NCBI GenBank assembly: GCA_013115135.1
Contig: JABANP010000035.1
Span: forward strand, 169,956-233,955
DNA length: 64,000 bases
Reading direction: 5' to 3'
Origin: Perkinsus olseni
Lineage: Eukaryota; Perkinsozoa; Perkinsida; Perkinsidae
Part shown: positions 60,108 through 64,000 of the stretch, piece after piece
How positions within the stretch are numbered: the first letter of the stretch is position 1
How the letters are laid out: each line of letters begins with the position of its first letter
Notes under the pieces: model-generated
What the model was told of the DNA's origin: nothing
Seen by the model: only the letters and a program-made list of their open reading frames with translations
The model's database searches: none
Translations under genes and position numbers: made by a program

Positions 60108-60725
60108 ATCGTATCGATCAGTGGAAGAGGTGAATTCCGATTCCCGCGTCGAAGTGTGTGTGAGTTTCAAGTCCAACGCCGACAGCACGGCTTAGTTAGA
60201 CCGGGAACGCTCTTTCCTCACGGCAGAATCCGCTTCCGCACCTGCGGGGGCTGTGCACGACAACGAAACACAAGCGCATCCCGCAGTGTGTCTACCACAA
60301 GCATCATCTCCGAGACTCGAAAAGTCCATAACCTAGAACTTGACCTCCCTTCATACCGAGGCTGACACTCTCAAATGGCAACGTTTACAGGTACTCATTA
60401 GGATTCCCTCGAATCCGGTACGCAGCTCTTGCTTCGCTTCTGAAGGTTAGCCTTTCACAGTTTCAAGTTTCCTTTCAAGTTTGCCATAACAGTACATCGA
60501 TCCAGTACAGCGGTACATGAGTACGTCGGGGTCCTCGCGGAACTCAGAAACCTTGTGTGTGGTTATCAAGAATTGAGAACAAGTTCAAGGGAGCGGACGG
60601 GGTCGCAAGAGAGTGCGGCGCGCACCCGTAGGCACGAAACAGTTGCCTAGGGCACCATAGGGATGACCCGACCGGTGCTGAGTCATCTGTCCGAGCTCTC
60701 GTCGAAGGAATTTTACAAAAAGTTT
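60108..60725. other. Intergenic region between the MITE-like element and the repeat-flanked ORF
   Basis: No confident gene. A 93-codon ORF (60084-60365) overlaps the element end. The composition resembles neighbouring intergenic DNA. Confidence 0.35.
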
Positions 60726-60766
60726 ATTCCACTAAACCATTGACTTGAGTTTCCCGATGGTTAACA
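60726..60766. repeat. 41-bp direct repeat, left copy
   Basis: Identical over 41 bp to 61815-61855. It begins ATTCCACTAAACCATTG and ends CCCGATGGTTAACA. The ATG in it (60757) is the probable start codon of the ORF that follows. Confidence 0.95.
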
Positions 60767-61668
60767 TGGTGGAGAACCCGTCTCTTGACCCCTCGGTGAA
60801 CCCTGTCGGCTTGCAGATTGCTCATGCCTTTGGTGTAGAGAACGTTTACCTTCTACGATATGTTACGGATGAAGAATTTGCTGACAAGTGCGAAGAGATG
60901 CTTACTGATAAGAAGAAGTCTGTTGCTGATATATTGACTTGGTGCGATTATATGGAGAGTATTGAAAATAGTCGCCCCCAAATGTATCGTTCTGCCAGCG
61001 TTTCCACTAAGGATGTGCGCGATAAGATGGGTTCCCAGGGAAGACCTGCGGGTGATGTTACTATTACTACCACTGCTGCTGCTTCTTTTGCTGGCTCGAC
61101 ACCGTTTACTGTGACCAGTATTGGCAAGATTGGCTCTGAACAAGTTGTACACCCGGTATCCGAGGATAGCGAATGTGATAATCTGGTCTGGGACAAAGAT
61201 GCGATGGGAACTATGGACGATGATGATGATAGCGGTACTATTATGGGTCATGTTGATGATATTGAACCCAAAGTTGTTAAAGATGTTCATCCTGAGAATA
61301 GAGACTGCATTAATTTCGATTCAGTACTATTATTCTTGCCTGATAAACCGACCCTTGCTGTTTCTGCTGATCCTATTGTTCATACTATTTATCAGAATGA
61401 GTGGTATTGTATTGCTACTATTGCGATGTCAGAAGGTGTTAAGCAGAATGAGCCTTTCATTAATAGCAGTAAACTTTTCATGATTGATAGTTACTTTTAT
61501 CCTGTGAAGAGAAGGAAAAGACTCAAAGCTGTGTTTCTTTTTCTATTTGTTTGATCCTATCCTTACGTATGTGATGAAGCTAAGGTCCTCAGAGATGCTC
61601 GTTTTAATATCGATGATGATGACGATGATGATAATACTGTTGTTGTAAATGATGATTCCACTTCTTAG
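60757..61668 (+). pseudogene. AT-biased unknown ORF interrupted by an in-frame TGA
   Basis: Opens at ATG 60757 (MVNMVENPSLDPSVNPVGLQ) within the left 41-bp repeat and is open to a TGA at 61552-61554 (about 265 codons). The same frame then continues SYPYVCDEAKVLRDARFNID, an Asp-rich run and VNDDSTS up to TAG at 61666-61668. Acidic patches occur (MDDDDDSGT and the Asp run), and a basic patch KRRKRLK precedes the TGA. Codons favour A/T in the third position, unlike nearby genes, and no intron is needed. No family is recognised. Either a decayed gene with one nonsense change, a shorter intact protein ending at 61554, or a gene read through at TGA. Confidence 0.5.
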
Positions 61669-61725
61669 CTTTTTTTATCGTTTTCATTGTTACTGTACGC
61701 TTCCGTCTCTTAGGGGAGGGAGATG

Positions 61726-61747
61726 TAGTTGTGCAAGTGCACAACTA
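61726..61747. repeat. Perfect 10-bp inverted repeat
   Basis: TAGTTGTGCA and TGCACAACTA are separated by two bases (AG), about 60 bp after the TAG of the AT-biased ORF. It could form a tight hairpin in RNA, or be a protein-binding palindrome. Confidence 0.85.
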
Positions 61748-61814
61748 TGGCTCCTAAGCCTAGCCTGACGCTAGTTGATGACTTTATCAGTGTTATTATT
61801 GGCAGAATCTCAGG

Positions 61815-61855
61815 ATTCCACTAAACCATTGACTTGAGTTTCCCGATGGTTAACA
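61815..61855. repeat. 41-bp direct repeat, right copy
   Basis: Identical to 60726-60766, 1089 bp downstream in the same orientation. Here the ATG is followed by GTTAACACCTCCC and no long ORF, so it looks like the 5' end of a second, lost copy or the other border of an inserted unit. Confidence 0.95.
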
Positions 61856-61900
61856 CCTCCCGAGGGGCTTCGGAGGCGTCGGGCCTCTTGAAGGTGTTAA
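61850..61900. repeat. Stem-loop with 9-bp perfect ends and GC-rich interior
   Basis: TTAACACCT (61850-61858) pairs with AGGTGTTAA (61892-61900). The 33-base interior is GC-rich and can pair further (CCCGAGG with CCTC; CCGAC-like segments). The left arm overlaps the end of the 41-bp direct repeat. Confidence 0.7.
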
Positions 61901-61934
61901 TGTAACTTAAGTCACATCACCACGGTCCCATTAG

Positions 61935-61985
61935 TTACGGGTTTCCGACTGATAGCCACAGTGACTATCAGTCGGAAACCCGTAA
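61935..61985. repeat. 21-bp perfect inverted repeat with 9-nt loop
   Basis: Left arm TTACGGGTTTCCGACTGATA plus G (61935-61955), loop CCACAGTGA, right arm 61965-61985 exactly complementary. Such a long perfect stem is unlikely by chance in about 64 kb. It sits in gene-free DNA about 80 bp after the right 41-bp repeat. No following T-run to suggest a bacterial-style terminator. Confidence 0.92.
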
Positions 61986-62630
61986 GCGTTGAGCCCATAC
62001 TCGAGCTCTAGGGCCGGGTTTTCGACCTGTTAGTCCTCACCGCACACTCCCGATCGACTGAGTTACTAATCGAACGACTCCGGAAGCGACTCTTGAAACA
62101 TCGCACGAGCATTTAGGCGAGCCTCCGAGTGATGCGCAGCGACCTTAATCGTTTTGCTCACAGCGGCTAATTTGTTTAGTAAATCTTTCATAAGAGATCA
62201 ATTGGCTGGGCCCAACGCAACACTTCCCGCGAGAACCTCGACATCGGCAGAAACCGCCCCTAGAGTCCGAGCTCCCAGACAAGCGCGACGGGACAAAGAA
62301 GTCTCCAGCTGCCCAGTGGAGCCAAGTCGTCCATTAGGGGCGGCGACTCGAACATTGAACGACAATGTGAACGACTTGGACGGGAAAAGCGGAAATGACA
62401 GAAAAGCGGTAACTCTGGTCCATAGAGGCAGGGTTGAACGAATATTACAAACGGTTAGGAAGACTGAAATACTAGCCGGTAAGTGGCATTCCCCTGCCAG
62501 CGAGTCCACGGTGCCGCTCCATGAGAGTCGGCCTAAAACATAGCGAAATGAGTGGACTCCCTGAGTTTTCAAAGAATCTACTGGCGACAGGAACGTTGTC
62601 GTGTATAGACCGCAAGAAGCAATACGAAAA
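61986..62630. other. Region with overlapping sense/antisense ORFs, no gene called
   Basis: A 129-codon plus ORF (62154-62543, MLTAANLFSKSFIRDQLAGP) and a minus ORF (62198-62794) overlap. The plus ORF is rich in Arg, Thr and Pro. Neither has a recognisable domain; the minus ORF also runs antiparallel into the transporter gene's 3' end. Expression would be needed to call either. Confidence 0.3.
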
Positions 62631-64000
62631 CTAAGCAATAAGATCATCCTTGTCTTGAACAACAGATTCGGTAGCCTTATCATTGCTGGCTGACTTATCA
62701 TCTCCCGTAAGGAGCCTCTTTCTCTGCAACCATTTATCGAGTAGAGAGGACGCGGTAGCCGATGTATCGTCGCCATCGGACATGATGCGCTCATTCATCC
62801 TAGCATTGGGGATCAGCCACAAGAAGAAGAGCGACGTGGTACTAAGCCCTATCAATATCATCGATACAATCCATAGATTATCAAAAGTCTGAGACTCGTC
62901 AACCCCGGGTAGCCCTCGCGGGGTGACTCCTAATAGTTGACTGATATATCCCGCGATAGGAGGAGTGACGTTCTGGCTGTAGTTGGATAGGGAGGCGAGC
63001 AAGGCGAACATAGTTGCCTCCATGTTCTTCGGACATAAGTGAGATAAGATAAGGAACCCCGGCATGAACTGTATCATGGACACGGCAGATACCAACGCGG
63101 TGCTGCCAACTGCAAAGACATGATCGGGGATGCCGATCCGCACGTTGAGGCGGGAGAAAATTATCGGGTCGCCAAGCTGCATTATGACCAGCATCAAGGT
63201 CATCGTAAAATAAACTGTACGATACTTCCACCCCTTCATGAACTTGCCGAATGCGAAGATAGCAAGAACAGAGCAAAGTTGTCCGACAGTCCCCAAGACT
63301 GAGCCGTAGAAAATGTCGGAGAAGTGAGGTCCCGCAGGATACTTCTCCTCATCGTTAGTGAAGAAGTAGATAGACGGCCCACCAATGGAGATTATAGTTA
63401 CTTGCGAAATGGCATTGAACAACATCAACTTCCCAATCACTGGCTTCATCACAGCGAATGCGGAACCAGTGAGGAGTATAACAGTTAAGATAGCCGTGAC
63501 GAAGGAAACCGTATTCGACTGGGCCGCTAAGTTGAGGATAGAGTAGCCCACAGCGGTAACTCCAACCGCAACCGAGAGAATCGCGACAGCTCTCTGATTG
63601 TTCCACAGATGCTCACGGTGAGCCTTGGCTTGTTCTTTCGTGGCGCGACTTTCTTCGAAGAAGTTCAGCCACGCGGGTACTATGACCGTCGAGGATGTGA
63701 AGATCGTCGTCAGCACCGCCCACTGCGCACCACCGAGTCCCCACACACCATCAGCATAGTTGACCACAAACCCGACGAGCAGAGTGGCGAAGAGACCGAA
63801 GAGCTGATTCCCAGCCCAGACATAACTGACCAGAGCTGGTCCCGACTCGGGTACGCTAGCGAGACGTCGAGAGTACACAGCCTCAGCGAACAGGTCGTAG
63901 CCCATCAGCTGAAGGTTAGCCAAGAATAACCCAACCGCTGCGATCGGCGCGTTGCTCTCAACCAGTTTGAGCGATACCGCCAGGATGGTACCGCCGAGGC
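62631..64000 (-). CDS. Folate-biopterin transporter (BT1/FBT family), 5' end outside the window
   Basis: A membrane carrier of the major-facilitator-like BT1 family, which in protists moves folates, pterins or S-adenosylmethionine. The frame is open from the stop at 62631 to the window edge: TILAVSLKLVESNAPIAAVG, then FLANLQLMGYDLFAEAVYS. It continues through many hydrophobic spans (e.g. AILSVAVGVTAVGYSILNLA, FVTAILTVILLTGSAFAVMK), a loop NDEEKYPAGPHFSDIFYGSV, SHLCPKNMEATMFALLASLS and NYSQNVTPPIAGYISQLLGV, typical BT1 positions. The hydrophilic tail ends VVQDKDDLIA. At least 455 residues are visible and about eight to nine membrane spans. No intron was seen in this part. The TTG at 63923 is only the ORF caller's start; translation begins beyond 64000. 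Confidence 0.9.
   Translation of the reverse strand, partial: LGGTILAVSLKLVESNAPIAAVGLFLANLQLMGYDLFAEAVYSRRLASVPESGPALVSYVWAGNQLFGLFATLLVGFVVNYADGVWGLGGAQWAVLTTIFTSSTVIVPAWLNFFEESRATKEQAKAHREHLWNNQRAVAILSVAVGVTAVGYSILNLAAQSNTVSFVTAILTVILLTGSAFAVMKPVIGKLMLFNAISQVTIISIGGPSIYFFTNDEEKYPAGPHFSDIFYGSVLGTVGQLCSVLAIFAFGKFMKGWKYRTVYFTMTLMLVIMQLGDPIIFSRLNVRIGIPDHVFAVGSTALVSAVSMIQFMPGFLILSHLCPKNMEATMFALLASLSNYSQNVTPPIAGYISQLLGVTPRGLPGVDESQTFDNLWIVSMILIGLSTTSLFFLWLIPNARMNERIMSDGDDTSATASSLLDKWLQRKRLLTGDDKSASNDKATESVVQDKDDLIA

Noticed and set aside
62154..62543. 129-codon plus ORF near the transporter
   Set aside because: Overlaps an antisense ORF of equal openness and shows no family or splice signal.
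1..64000. CRISPR arrays, prophage, insertion sequences
   Set aside because: No regularly spaced repeats or transposase/integrase genes were seen; the genome is eukaryotic.

Overview
The window is nuclear DNA from an intron-dense, compact unicellular eukaryote. Conserved proteins can be read only by joining short exons across GT-AG introns of about 40-200 bp, intergenic gaps are short, and the organism is flagellated (IFT54). The style and content fit an alveolate close to Perkinsus (Perkinsozoa). That assignment is inferred from gene style and general recall, not from a database search.

Layout. 0-6 kb: a RanBP2-type zinc-finger protein (-), an ArfGAP with an NPF-rich tail (+) and the ribosome-biogenesis factor NSA2 (+). 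6.8-15 kb: three minus-strand genes, IFT54 (with a tRNA-Asn inside an intron), the TruD/PUS7 pseudouridine synthase and an unknown protein. 15-16 kb: a small probable mitochondrial membrane protein (+). 16.5-28 kb: a block rich in amino-acid chemistry, with a carnosine-synthase-like ATP-grasp ligase (+), two tandem group II PLP decarboxylases (-; one has lost the PLP lysine) and an intronless formyltransferase-like/DegT aminotransferase fusion (-). 28-33.7 kb: one minus-strand gene that appears to encode four adenylate-kinase units. 34-38 kb: a small membrane protein, the complex III hinge protein UQCRH/QCR6 and a multi-spanning metallophosphoesterase. 38.5-50 kb: minus-strand genes including two unknowns, a large probable ARM/HEAT protein, TTC4/Cns1, a CELF/Bruno-like RRM protein and a WDR55-like protein. 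50-56 kb: two tandem PTB-like genes. 55.8-59.2 kb: a polyketide-synthase-type enoyl reductase-ACP-FSH1 hydrolase protein. 59.2-62.6 kb: a gene-poor island with a MITE-like element, a 41-bp direct repeat bracketing an AT-biased broken ORF, and three inverted repeats. From 62.6 kb to the edge: a folate-biopterin (BT1) transporter running off the window.

Housekeeping genes (RNA processing, ribosome and chaperone factors, flagellar transport, respiration) are interspersed with metabolic genes that look acquired or specialised. The ATP-grasp ligase, PLP decarboxylases and DegT protein could act on amino acids or amines in one pathway, but the sequence alone does not prove it.

The most unusual signal is a set of six places where a conserved protein continues only if one base is skipped: three in the ATP-grasp gene, two in the metallophosphoesterase and one in an adenylate-kinase P-loop. 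Several sit at a CCC proline codon. Assembly indels, decay and translational +1 frameshifting remain possible. Gene ends and exon borders were worked out by eye. Those given for NSA2, ArfGAP, PUS7, IFT54 and UQCRH are the most reliable.
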